A DNA stretch of 42,856 bases from a virus. Each line of letters begins with the position of its first letter. Position 1 is the first letter of the stretch. The notes under the pieces were generated by a model. That model saw nothing but the letters and a program-made list of their open reading frames with translations, was not told the DNA's origin and made no database searches. Below are positions 1 to 9,207 of the stretch, in pieces. Location: positions 1 to 42,856 of IMG/VR virus record IMGVR_UViG_3300025483_000027; one strand, 5' to 3'. A program made the position numbers and the translations under genes.

Positions 1-3000
1 TAAGTTAGCTAATGCTGCTTCTTCTTCTGCTGTTAGTTCTTCTTTTTGTTCTTTTGAAAGATTTTCTGTTTTATCAATAATACTATTAATAACTATCTCT
101 TTACTTCTTATAGTACCTAATACTCTAGGAAGAAGTTTTTCATAGAAGTCTTTTTCATTAAGATTGTCTACTATTGTAAATAAACTTTTGTCTGTCTTAA
201 TAAAATCATTCAGCATTAAGAATGTCATCTCTTGAATAGTGTCTGATGTTTGTCTGTCACTTAATGTCTTAAGTCTAAACTCAGAGTCTGATGTGGCAAA
301 CGCATCCTCTATATCTATAATACCTTCTTGGGCCATAGAAAGCTGTGTAGAATATGGTATACGTTTCTTGTAATATCCACTACCTATACGCTTAAATAAC
401 TCATCTGTAAAACTTTGTGATTTATCACCAAGTAAAGCTTTTTCAATAAACTTTTTAAGTTGTCTAAATAGTTTAGCAATTCTAGCACCAAGACCTTTAA
501 CACCTTTCTTCTTTTGTATAAAATTTCTAAACTCCTCAGCTAGTTGTTCCTTGGTCTGAACTGGTGTAGCTTCAGTAAACTTAATTGTTTTACCTGTAGG
601 TCTATCTACAAACGTTCCTTTACGTGTTTTGAATTCATTAATTATGTCATTCTGCTCTTTAGAAGTTGTAAACATCTTCCATACAGCTTCAAACACTTCG
701 TGATATACTGTACCAGTTTCTGCATTCTCATATACATAAATAGCACCATCCTTAAACATACCCCAAGCTTGTCTACCATTAGTAGCTTGGATAATGTTCT
801 TAACTCTAAACACAGGAACGTTAGGAAAGTTTTTCTTTAACCAAGATTCTACATCTGTCCAGTTTTCTGATTCAAACATATCAATCTCTTGGTTAATCTT
901 AACACGTAAGTCTTCTGAATTAGCATCAGAGATTGCTTGATTGATTTGATCTTCTAAACTATCTATTTTCTGTTGAGCTTCAGCTTGTTGAGCAGGTGTT
1001 CCTATTACATCATCACCAATAGTAAATGTTGGCATTCCACTATCATCAATTTTTTCTACACTAACTTGTTGTGCAGGAGCTTTAGGTGCAGGTGCATCTT
1101 TTCCAACAATTGTAAATGTTGGGAGGCCACTATTATCAGTTTTGTCTTGATAGGCAGCTTGTGCTTTATTTTTTGTAAGTTGTGGAACAATAGCGTTATA
1201 TATTGTTTGCTTTATTAGTTGTTTGTAATCTTTTCCAGAAGCTTGTATAGTTTTAATTATCTCATCTAAGTTAGCACCTGATAACACTTGAATAGTTTCT
1301 TGGTGATTATCTATTGTTACGTTTGGAGAAGCTTTAAATAATATTTTCTTACCTTGTGGAGAAGTAAATGTGTTAGTTGTGTTGCCATCTAAAACAAATG
1401 ATGTCTTTTGCTTTATAGGAACATTAACAGTTTGTGCCTTTGGTTCTGGTATTACAAACTCATCAGCTGTGTTTGTTACATAGAAGTATACACCCAATCT
1501 ATTAAACTTACCTTCCTCTTTTGGTTGCATGTTTGTAAAGATAGGCAACTCAAAGTCTTCTCTTTTAGATCCATCAGGATTCTTGTTAGATAGAAGATAG
1601 CTTTGGTAGTTAGGCCATGTAATAGATTCAATACCTCCTTCTGAAGAAATACCTGTTATCTGCTCAAAAGATCTATTAATATCCTTTGTTTTGTACGCAG
1701 TGACATTATTGTATATGTTCTCCAGCTCATTAATAATAAGTTCTCTGTTAGCTTCTAATGAGATAGGAGTAAATGTAAATCTTGTACCCTTAGATCCTAT
1801 AATTAAATCAGTTCTTGTAAAAGACACTGGACCTTCTTCAAATTTAACCTTTTCAAAGAATACACTGTTATTACCTGCATCCTTTCTATTATTTTGCTGA
1901 TCAGTTGGTACACCCCAATATGTTACACCTTTTAAAAATTCAAGAGCACGTATAGAACTATCACTAGTTATACCTTCGTCAGGGTTAATTAAGTTTTTAG
2001 AAACTTTTAATATAGCATCAAATATTGCTGTAGCTTCTTTCTTTGTGTGTAGTCTATTTCTAAGCTTTACATACCCATTTGGTGTTTCTAAGAACACAGC
2101 TCCAAGTGGTGTGTTATATGCAACAGTTCCCTTACTAACATTCTTATTAGTTGTTGGAACATATAAAACTAAATCATCTTGTAAATCTACACCATCAACT
2201 AGTCCTGCATCTTGTACAGATGTTCTAGCGTCTTTATCAATCTGAGGAATACCAAAAGATGCTTCAATCTCTTGTGGTATACCTAACGCTGTTTGCTCTA
2301 GTATATTATCTCTTCTTTCCTTGTACTGTTTATTGATTACATCCTTCACCTCTTGAGGAGTGTCCTCTCTGAACATCTCTCCATTTCTAAAACCAGCTTC
2401 AGGTATTGCCTGGAAGATAGCATTCTCTAACAAAGGTTGTCCTTGAGGTATAGGTTGTCCATCAACACCAACTACTTCTCCATTCTCATTAACCATCACC
2501 ATAACAATCATTGAGTCTTTATACTTCTCAATAATTTCAGGATCTCCGTCTAATATGTATTCAATTACACCTGGTAAAAGTTGTTCTTGTGTCTTAGATG
2601 TTATAAATAAACCACGTATCTTGTCTCTGTTTTCAAATGAATTTAAGTCTAGTCCAAATTGGTTAGATCTAATTTGATGATCCTTTCCTGTTTCAGGAGC
2701 CACTGTAGCTCTGTATATAATCTCATTAGACTTTTTAGCTACAGGTTCAAAGTTTGTTTCAAAAGAATTAGTAGGTGTTCCCTTGTCTGCAGTAGCCATC
2801 ACTTGATTAAGCTTAGCTGCTGCTTCTTGCTCTTGCTTTTGCTGTTCAAGATATTCATTCATGACAGAATCAAACCTATCTGTAATAATCTTTCTAGCTT
2901 TATATTCAGTCCTTAAGTCAACTAAGTCTTTTTCTATTTGTTTTACATTATTAATAGACTCTAAAAGACCAGCTTCATCTACTGTACCTTGTTTTGATAA

Positions 3001-6000
3001 ATCAACTGTAAGGGCAAAGTTGGCCATCTCTTGTTTTAAAAGAGGCCACGTTTCTTGTAAATTCTCTCCAGTTGTTATTTGATCTAGTAAATCGCTTAAA
3101 TATTGTGAGTAATCTTGATCAACTATATATGTTTTCTTAAGTGTCTTTCTAAATAACTTAGCTGCTGACTTAATAGCTTTCTCTGCACTCTTTGAAAGTT
3201 TCTTAGCTGCAGATAGAGCGTTGTTTAAGTTCTTACCGTTATCAACTAATAAAGCTACCTGTCTTTTAAGTTCTCTTAAGAACTCTCCACTGTCTTCAGG
3301 AGCATCAGTAATTTGATTAGCAAAGTCTTGGAAGTAGGATATGTTAAGTTCAAGTTCTTCTTTCTGACTATTAAGACTATCAATCTCAGATTCTACATCA
3401 GCTTGCATAGCTGTAAGATTGTTAAGTGCTTTTGTAAACACCTTTGTAGCTTTTGAGAAGTTAAGCTTAATCTTAGGACCAGTTGGACCAGCCTCTTTCA
3501 TTTTAGCTATGTCCTCTAAGTCTTCTTTTATCTTAGTGAGTTTTTCAGTTTGTTGTGCAAGTTTTTTATTTGTCTCTTCTAAACTCTCTTTAGCTTCTTC
3601 ACCTAATTGTGTAAGCACTTCAAGTCTAGCCTCTCTATTCTTAGCAAGTGTAGCTTTCTGTGCCTTTATTTCTGATGGAGACATAAATCCTATTCTAGAG
3701 TCTTCCTGCTGTTGGTTCTCTACAAATTCATCAGTGTTAGATATTCTAGGTTTATCAAAATCTTTTTGTGCAACAAAATGAGAATAATTAAGTTGTATTT
3801 TTGCCACCTTACCTTTTGCTGTTAAGTATACAAAATAAAGTTTACCATCTTGATATTCAAGTCTACCTCTTCTTTCACCACCAAGGTTTTTACCAAAGTT
3901 AAATTTAAAAATTTCGTTTCTATGATTGTAATAATAGTTAGCTGTTTTGTTGTTTTTTAAGGTACTAACTTTACCTATCTTAAAGTTTTCAAGAACATCT
4001 GCAGAAACATTCTTCACCTCTCCATTCTGAGTTTTTATTTCTAATGTTCCATCTTCATTTACCTTCTGTACTACAAATTGAGAAATAGGTACAGGAGCAT
4101 CTAAAGGATCTTTAGCATAATCCACACCTTTACCAACAAAGTATGAAGTGTTTAATTCAACATCTATATCACCTTGTTTAGTCTTAACTGAAATAGTTTC
4201 AACAGGACCTGTTACAGGAGCATCTTCCTCTATTGGGGCTTCTGAGAAGTTACCAGGGTTTTCTTTTATATTTTGATAAGCTTTTAAGAATGATTGTCTT
4301 CTTAATGCAAGTTCTGATATATCTTCTAATGATTGAGCAAGTGTTTCTTTTTCTTCCTCAATAATATCCATTTGTTTTATGGATGTAATAGCTTCATTAA
4401 ATGCTTCTGAGTTACCAGTAATAAGTTGGTCTATAACCTCAGACGTATTAATACCTGAAGCTGTAAGAGGACCCATTATATCTAGTATCCTTTGATCATA
4501 ATCTGCCACTTTAGTAGCAGTATATAACATTTTATTAATTACATCATTACTGTATACAGGTGTTCCATTTTCATCTACTTGTCCTGAATAACGTAAGTTA
4601 AGTGATTGCCATAAAGACTTTACATTATCTGCGGTTTGTTCAAAGCGATTAAGTCTTTCTAAATATGCTTCTCTTGTATCACCTTCAAGGGCTTTACCTT
4701 CAACTTGCAGTTGTGCAAAACCTTCTTCTGTACTAGCAAGTTTTTTATACTCGTTTATGTCAGCTCTTACTAAATCATATCTACCATATTTAATTCTAGG
4801 TGTAAGATAATTAGTAATGTAATCAGCTTCTAAATCTTTACTGTTTAAAATATCACCATCTTTAACAGCTTGTTCTCTTTCTTGTTGTAATACAGTTCCT
4901 CTATTTACAGCATCAATAGTTTCTTTTGTAAAGTCTGACAGGTTAGCATTATTAAATTGATCAAGTGCTTGAGCTGTATTTTTTCTCATTGCCTTGTCTT
5001 GCATAAATCTACCTCTTCCTAACATTAAAGATCCAGAAATTCCACCAATAAGAGCATTCTTAGCACCCTCATCACTAAACGCACCTTTTGTAATACCAAC
5101 ACCAATTGAATTTAGCCAACTAGTAGCCTCGCCATTCCGTGCTTTATTATAATAGTCTTGTGTAGTTACAGTAGCACTATATTGACTCACCTCTTCAAAA
5201 GCTTCTGATATAGAAAATGTATAAGGTCTTATTTTGTTTAATTTAGAAAGAGCTGGATATTTTACTTTTGGTTTTATGAATTTACCTCCTTCATATGCAA
5301 TGTCATCTATCTCTCTAACAAGTCCATTAATAACACCCTTCTCTCCCTTATATGTACTCCCTAATATCTTTGGGAATTGAATGTAGTTTGTAGCTGTAAG
5401 TAACCCAACGTTAGCAAAGAACGTAGCGTTACCTGACTCTTCTACAGTATCATTAATTTCTTGTAAAGCAGAACCTGTTGGTACTATGCCATATTTTTCT
5501 ACATGTTCATCAATAAGCTCTTGTCTAAACTCATTACTACTATGTAAAGCTTCTATACCTGCTTCACCAGTTGTAGCTAACCCAGCAACAACAGCCCTAC
5601 CTGCAGGATTTAATGTATTATAGTTAGATAAAAATTTGTCAGACAGCCCTCTTAGCTTACCGTATGTATCAGCCACTTTACTTGCACCTGATGCAATTCC
5701 AGCTTCTGTAGCAGCAAGTGTTTCTGCACTTTTACCAATAGAAAATAATCTTGATGCATATGGGAGAGACTTTAATATATTTGTATATACACCTCCAGAC
5801 AAAGAAGCACCAGCAGCAAACCCTAAGTTCTTTACAACACCATCCCAAAGAAAGTTTCCTGTCATCCAGTATTTAGGAGAATACCAATTTGCATCTCTTT
5901 CTGCAGCTGTGTAATAGTTTGGTAATTCATCTTCTGCTTCCTTATTTAACTTATCTAACCCTCGATTAAAATCATTATCATAGAATGAAGAAAACTTACC

Positions 6001-6474
6001 GTCTGAAATTGCTTGGTAAGTTCCATTAACAAGTCCTACAGTTGATTGTAAGAATGTTGTACCTGTAAGTAATAATCCTTTACTAACACCATTTACCATC
6101 TTAGCACCAAAACTTTGATCTTGTGCAGCAGCATCTTCATTATCAAAGTTCCCTGGCATAAAATAATCATATCTACCAGATTCATTAGCTGCATATTCAT
6201 CTAAAGTTCTTACCTTCCCACCTCCAGAAGAGTCACGTTTAGTATTTGCAAAGTTTATAAGATTTGCAAGAGATGATGTGTTTTGGTTAGATGGTGCACT
6301 TATGTTTTTATATGGGTTTACATACGGTACATTTGGTAAAGGAGATGTATCAACTGTATTAGTTTTATATCCACCAAATCGTTGTTGCATATATTGCTCG
6401 TCTAATAATGGACTATTAGAAGAAGGTTTTATAGCACTTCCAACTTGAGCCTTTGGTAAATTTTTTTTTGCCAT
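1..6474 (-). CDS. Giant virion protein, partial, with a degenerate zincin site
   Basis: The frame is open from an ATG at 6474 to the window edge (2158 codons, no stop), so the C-terminus is missing. The start lies one base after the TAA of the upstream gene. Residues 7-12 read PKAQVG, a motif shared with two neighbouring giant proteins. Gly/Ala-rich hydrophobic stretches occur near 205-228 and 465-485. Long charged coiled-coil-like segments lie around 950-1200. The peptide D(N/D)SG(L/M)PTFTI appears twice near 1780-1820. At 1925-1929 is HEVFE, followed by LAEEF near 1980. This resembles a gluzincin site (HExxH plus a downstream Glu), but the second His is Glu. In crAss-like phages the giant genes at this end encode capsid cargo, including the virion RNA polymerase. 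I see no DxDxD polymerase motif in the visible part; it could lie beyond the edge. Role as an injected cargo protein is inferred. Confidence 0.85.
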   Translation of the reverse strand, partial: MAKKNLPKAQVGSAIKPSSNSPLLDEQYMQQRFGGYKTNTVDTSPLPNVPYVNPYKNISAPSNQNTSSLANLINFANTKRDSSGGGKVRTLDEYAANESGRYDYFMPGNFDNEDAAAQDQSFGAKMVNGVSKGLLLTGTTFLQSTVGLVNGTYQAISDGKFSSFYDNDFNRGLDKLNKEAEDELPNYYTAAERDANWYSPKYWMTGNFLWDGVVKNLGFAAGASLSGGVYTNILKSLPYASRLFSIGKSAETLAATEAGIASGASKVADTYGKLRGLSDKFLSNYNTLNPAGRAVVAGLATTGEAGIEALHSSNEFRQELIDEHVEKYGIVPTGSALQEINDTVEESGNATFFANVGLLTATNYIQFPKILGSTYKGEKGVINGLVREIDDIAYEGGKFIKPKVKYPALSKLNKIRPYTFSISEAFEEVSQYSATVTTQDYYNKARNGEATSWLNSIGVGITKGAFSDEGAKNALIGGISGSLMLGRGRFMQDKAMRKNTAQALDQFNNANLSDFTKETIDAVNRGTVLQQEREQAVKDGDILNSKDLEADYITNYLTPRIKYGRYDLVRADINEYKKLASTEEGFAQLQVEGKALEGDTREAYLERLNRFEQTADNVKSLWQSLNLRYSGQVDENGTPVYSNDVINKMLYTATKVADYDQRILDIMGPLTASGINTSEVIDQLITGNSEAFNEAITSIKQMDIIEEEKETLAQSLEDISELALRRQSFLKAYQNIKENPGNFSEAPIEEDAPVTGPVETISVKTKQGDIDVELNTSYFVGKGVDYAKDPLDAPVPISQFVVQKVNEDGTLEIKTQNGEVKNVSADVLENFKIGKVSTLKNNKTANYYYNHRNEIFKFNFGKNLGGERRGRLEYQDGKLYFVYLTAKGKVAKIQLNYSHFVAQKDFDKPRISNTDEFVENQQQEDSRIGFMSPSEIKAQKATLAKNREARLEVLTQLGEEAKESLEETNKKLAQQTEKLTKIKEDLEDIAKMKEAGPTGPKIKLNFSKATKVFTKALNNLTAMQADVESEIDSLNSQKEELELNISYFQDFANQITDAPEDSGEFLRELKRQVALLVDNGKNLNNALSAAKKLSKSAEKAIKSAAKLFRKTLKKTYIVDQDYSQYLSDLLDQITTGENLQETWPLLKQEMANFALTVDLSKQGTVDEAGLLESINNVKQIEKDLVDLRTEYKARKIITDRFDSVMNEYLEQQKQEQEAAAKLNQVMATADKGTPTNSFETNFEPVAKKSNEIIYRATVAPETGKDHQIRSNQFGLDLNSFENRDKIRGLFITSKTQEQLLPGVIEYILDGDPEIIEKYKDSMIVMVMVNENGEVVGVDGQPIPQGQPLLENAIFQAIPEAGFRNGEMFREDTPQEVKDVINKQYKERRDNILEQTALGIPQEIEASFGIPQIDKDARTSVQDAGLVDGVDLQDDLVLYVPTTNKNVSKGTVAYNTPLGAVFLETPNGYVKLRNRLHTKKEATAIFDAILKVSKNLINPDEGITSDSSIRALEFLKGVTYWGVPTDQQNNRKDAGNNSVFFEKVKFEEGPVSFTRTDLIIGSKGTRFTFTPISLEANRELIINELENIYNNVTAYKTKDINRSFEQITGISSEGGIESITWPNYQSYLLSNKNPDGSKREDFELPIFTNMQPKEEGKFNRLGVYFYVTNTADEFVIPEPKAQTVNVPIKQKTSFVLDGNTTNTFTSPQGKKILFKASPNVTIDNHQETIQVLSGANLDEIIKTIQASGKDYKQLIKQTIYNAIVPQLTKNKAQAAYQDKTDNSGLPTFTIVGKDAPAPKAPAQQVSVEKIDDSGMPTFTIGDDVIGTPAQQAEAQQKIDSLEDQINQAISDANSEDLRVKINQEIDMFESENWTDVESWLKKNFPNVPVFRVKNIIQATNGRQAWGMFKDGAIYVYENAETGTVYHEVFEAVWKMFTTSKEQNDIINEFKTRKGTFVDRPTGKTIKFTEATPVQTKEQLAEEFRNFIQKKKGVKGLGARIAKLFRQLKKFIEKALLGDKSQSFTDELFKRIGSGYYKKRIPYSTQLSMAQEGIIDIEDAFATSDSEFRLKTLSDRQTSDTIQEMTFLMLNDFIKTDKSLFTIVDNLNEKDFYEKLLPRVLGTIRSKEIVINSIIDKTENLSKEQKEELTAEEEAALANL

Positions 6475-6475
6475 A

Positions 6476-9127
6476 TTATTGCATTTTTTTAGATGCTTCT
6501 TCTAATTCTTTAAGTAAAGAATTAGGAATTTCTTTATTTGTATTATTTAAAAGTTGCCAAATTGCTTCAGTAGAAATTTGTTGTAACGTTGGCACAAGAG
6601 AGGCTTTATCTATTCTAGCTGGAAATAAATAATTTTCTAATACAAATTTTTTAGTTACTGGATCATATACATTTAATTGAAGCTTAAATGAATCAGAATC
6701 TTTAGGGTTTGCATCACTTACAATATTACCACTCAACCCATAGTACTTTACATTTGGAAAGTCAGTTGGACCGCTTAAGAATGAATTATCTAATGTAGTG
6801 TTGTATTCTCCATCTGTAGATGTTGAATAATATGATAGTGGAGTTTTTTGATATATAAGCTCACCTTTTTCATTCGGAGCCTGAAATAAAGGAGATGGTG
6901 TAGACAACATCTTTGAAAGATACATTTGATTAAATGATGATACAGCAGGACTAGCTTCAAATCTATCTCCAAATGCTTCATAATATTGATCTTTACCTAT
7001 TGGAATTGTAATATCTGTATCATCACTTTTTGTAACAATAATATTATAATTACCATCAGAATTTGTAGTTACTAATGCGCTTTCTAATTTATTTGCAGCT
7101 GTCATTATATCGCTAGATGATACATCTAAACCTGTTCCAAGACCTCCACTTCTTTCAGCTATTATAGCTAAAGAATTAAGAACAGGCCTAAACTGATCTT
7201 TTTGTTTTGCATCTTCAAGAGGAATTCTATATGCCTGTTCTTGATTAATCAAATAATTTTGTTGGTAATAATTTTTAATATATTCATTTTTATCTTTATC
7301 AATTTTCTTTGTCAGTTTTATATTTTCATTCTCTAATTTATTAACTAGATTCTTTACATCTGACCCAATTTTATTAAATTCTTTACTACCTTTAGAAGCA
7401 GCCCATATTGTATATAAACCGTAATCTTGATCACTAAGACGACCTTCTTCAAAATCTTTTCTTGCCTTATCTTCACCATAGTCTATACTAAATTTACCTC
7501 CAGTAGGAAGGCCTACAGAACTTCCTCCTCCATCAGCAATTATTGTTGAAGTAAAGTAGTCTCTTCCAAATTTTTTAAACTTTAAAATTGCTTCAGTAGA
7601 ATTATATCCATTTATTTCTAGATTTTTTAAATCTTCGGAAAGACCTTCAAATAATTGCTTATCAAAAATTTTATCAGCTTCAAGATTAGCTCTCGTTATA
7701 ATATCATTCTGAACAGTTAATTGTTTTTGTTGAAGAATATATTGATTTAATTGTCCTCTTTTGTCCCAAGATATTGAATCTGAACTAGTTTCATATGAAA
7801 TTGAGTCTTGTTTAAAAGCATTACTAGATAACTTGTACTTGTTCTTATAATTATTTTTTAGTGAAAGTGTAGAGTTTTTTGTCTTATCTCGATTAGCTTC
7901 CATTGCAGCAATAACTTCTACACTAGTGGCATCTTTATTTGTAGGAAGTGAAATTGATCCGTATGGATCTTTTAAAAGCTTTAACTTATCTTGTTCTATT
8001 TCAAGTCTTTCATCATTATATCTTTGAGACTCAAGTAACTTAGCAGCTTCAATAGATGCATCTTGTGCTATTTTATCTCTTTTCATCTGCATTTGGGCAA
8101 ATGGATTAGTTTCATATGTTCTAATTGAACTTTCAGTAGAAAATGCATTTGCTGTATCTTCAAACCAATTTGTTGTGTATAATTGCACTTGTGAACCTTC
8201 AACGTCTCCACTTTCAAACCCTTTAGATATATTATCATATTCAGATTTTGTAAATTCAATCGCTAAGTCTATTTCATTTATCTGATTTTGTAATTTCTGT
8301 TTTTCAGTTGCACTTGCTGCAGAATTTTTAAGGTTGTTAAGCCTATCTCTTTCTTGAGAATACTTAGTAAATGTAGATGTATAACTTGCGTTTATATCGT
8401 TTGTGTAGCTATCAACTGAAGTATTTGAATATTTATATAATGCATCAGTTTGCATTTGTTCATAATCATCTGGTGACAGTCCTTGTTTCAATGCTGCTTG
8501 TATTCGCTCTTTACTGATTCCCTCAACTCTAACTCTAGTAATAGCATCTACTAGTTGCCCTTTTTCATTAAATGCAACATCATATCCTGTAGTCTTTTTA
8601 CCTAATGTTTTTATAATATCTCTAGCAGAGTTATTATAATCTTTATATGGACGATATGTGGAATTAAAAGAAGCTTCATTATCACCGTCCATCCAAGAAT
8701 TTACTTCCTTATTAAACCTAAAATCGTTAGATGCACTACCCTTTCCTTCTTGAATTAATTTGCCTCTATTTTCTAAAGCTTTTTTATATAATGAAGATGA
8801 CATAACATCTTTTATTACTCTAGGATCTTTGGCTATTTGGTTAGTCATTCCATTAACAGAGTTGACTAACTGAAAATTAGAAAAGTCTCCACCAGCAACA
8901 GAAGATAGCTGACTACCTAGTTGATTAAGTTTTGATTGTAAGTATTCTTTATCTTGAGGCCTAACAACATCAAGTCCAGCAACATTATCAATGCTTTGCT
9001 GTATTCTTTGTACTCCTTGATCATAACGTTGCTGTTTATACATACCAACTTTAGCCATAGCCTCAACAGGTAATGTTTGCACGTAAGGATTAAACTTTAA
9101 GTTAGCTGGGTCTTTATATGATGCCAT
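6476..9127 (-). CDS. Large helical virion protein (crAss-like cargo block)
   Basis: This encodes 883 residues. The N-terminus (FNPYVQTLP, then AKVGMYKQQRYDQGV and a conserved-looking AGLDV) matches my memory of a protein found in the same place in many crAss-like phages. The body is rich in Lys, Glu, Asn and Gln and looks mostly helical or coiled-coil. I see no catalytic motif, signal peptide or membrane segment. It is followed one base later by the giant protein gene. Unlike its neighbours it has a consensus Bacteroidota promoter right before its ATG, so it and the giant gene may be transcribed separately from the genes upstream. Role as an internal virion or ejection protein is inferred from position. 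It lacks the KAQxG motif of its neighbours. Confidence 0.8.
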   Translation of the reverse strand: MASYKDPANLKFNPYVQTLPVEAMAKVGMYKQQRYDQGVQRIQQSIDNVAGLDVVRPQDKEYLQSKLNQLGSQLSSVAGGDFSNFQLVNSVNGMTNQIAKDPRVIKDVMSSSLYKKALENRGKLIQEGKGSASNDFRFNKEVNSWMDGDNEASFNSTYRPYKDYNNSARDIIKTLGKKTTGYDVAFNEKGQLVDAITRVRVEGISKERIQAALKQGLSPDDYEQMQTDALYKYSNTSVDSYTNDINASYTSTFTKYSQERDRLNNLKNSAASATEKQKLQNQINEIDLAIEFTKSEYDNISKGFESGDVEGSQVQLYTTNWFEDTANAFSTESSIRTYETNPFAQMQMKRDKIAQDASIEAAKLLESQRYNDERLEIEQDKLKLLKDPYGSISLPTNKDATSVEVIAAMEANRDKTKNSTLSLKNNYKNKYKLSSNAFKQDSISYETSSDSISWDKRGQLNQYILQQKQLTVQNDIITRANLEADKIFDKQLFEGLSEDLKNLEINGYNSTEAILKFKKFGRDYFTSTIIADGGGSSVGLPTGGKFSIDYGEDKARKDFEEGRLSDQDYGLYTIWAASKGSKEFNKIGSDVKNLVNKLENENIKLTKKIDKDKNEYIKNYYQQNYLINQEQAYRIPLEDAKQKDQFRPVLNSLAIIAERSGGLGTGLDVSSSDIMTAANKLESALVTTNSDGNYNIIVTKSDDTDITIPIGKDQYYEAFGDRFEASPAVSSFNQMYLSKMLSTPSPLFQAPNEKGELIYQKTPLSYYSTSTDGEYNTTLDNSFLSGPTDFPNVKYYGLSGNIVSDANPKDSDSFKLQLNVYDPVTKKFVLENYLFPARIDKASLVPTLQQISTEAIWQLLNNTNKEIPNSLLKELEEASKKMQ

Positions 9128-9134
9128 AATTTAA

Positions 9135-9166
9135 CAAATGTAATGTGATTATATTATTTATCCAAA
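9135..9166 (-). promoter_or_regulatory. Bacteroidota-type promoter, TTTG-N20-TAnnTTTG
   Basis: On the minus strand TTTG (9166-9163) is followed by 20 bases and then TACATTTG (9142-9135). This fits the published Bacteroides housekeeping sigma consensus (-33 TTTG, -7 TAnnTTTG, spacing about 19-21). The -7 box ends only 7 bases before the ATG at 9127, so the predicted transcript would be leaderless or nearly so. It sits in the 80-base gap between the 1206- and 883-residue genes, one of the few real gaps in the minus-strand operon. Activity is inferred. Confidence 0.65.
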
Positions 9167-9207
9167 CACCAATAATTGATTTCGGTAAAGTTTTATAATC
9201 AGTTTTA

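Noticed and set aside
544-5914. Many plus-strand frames of 60-120 codons between 544 and 5914
   Set aside because: They lie antisense to the giant minus-strand frame, have Ser/Phe/Cys-rich shadow composition and no leader signals.
1-6474. Virion RNA polymerase catalytic motif (DxDxD) in the giant protein
   Set aside because: Not found in the 2158 visible residues; it may lie beyond the window edge, so it is not claimed.
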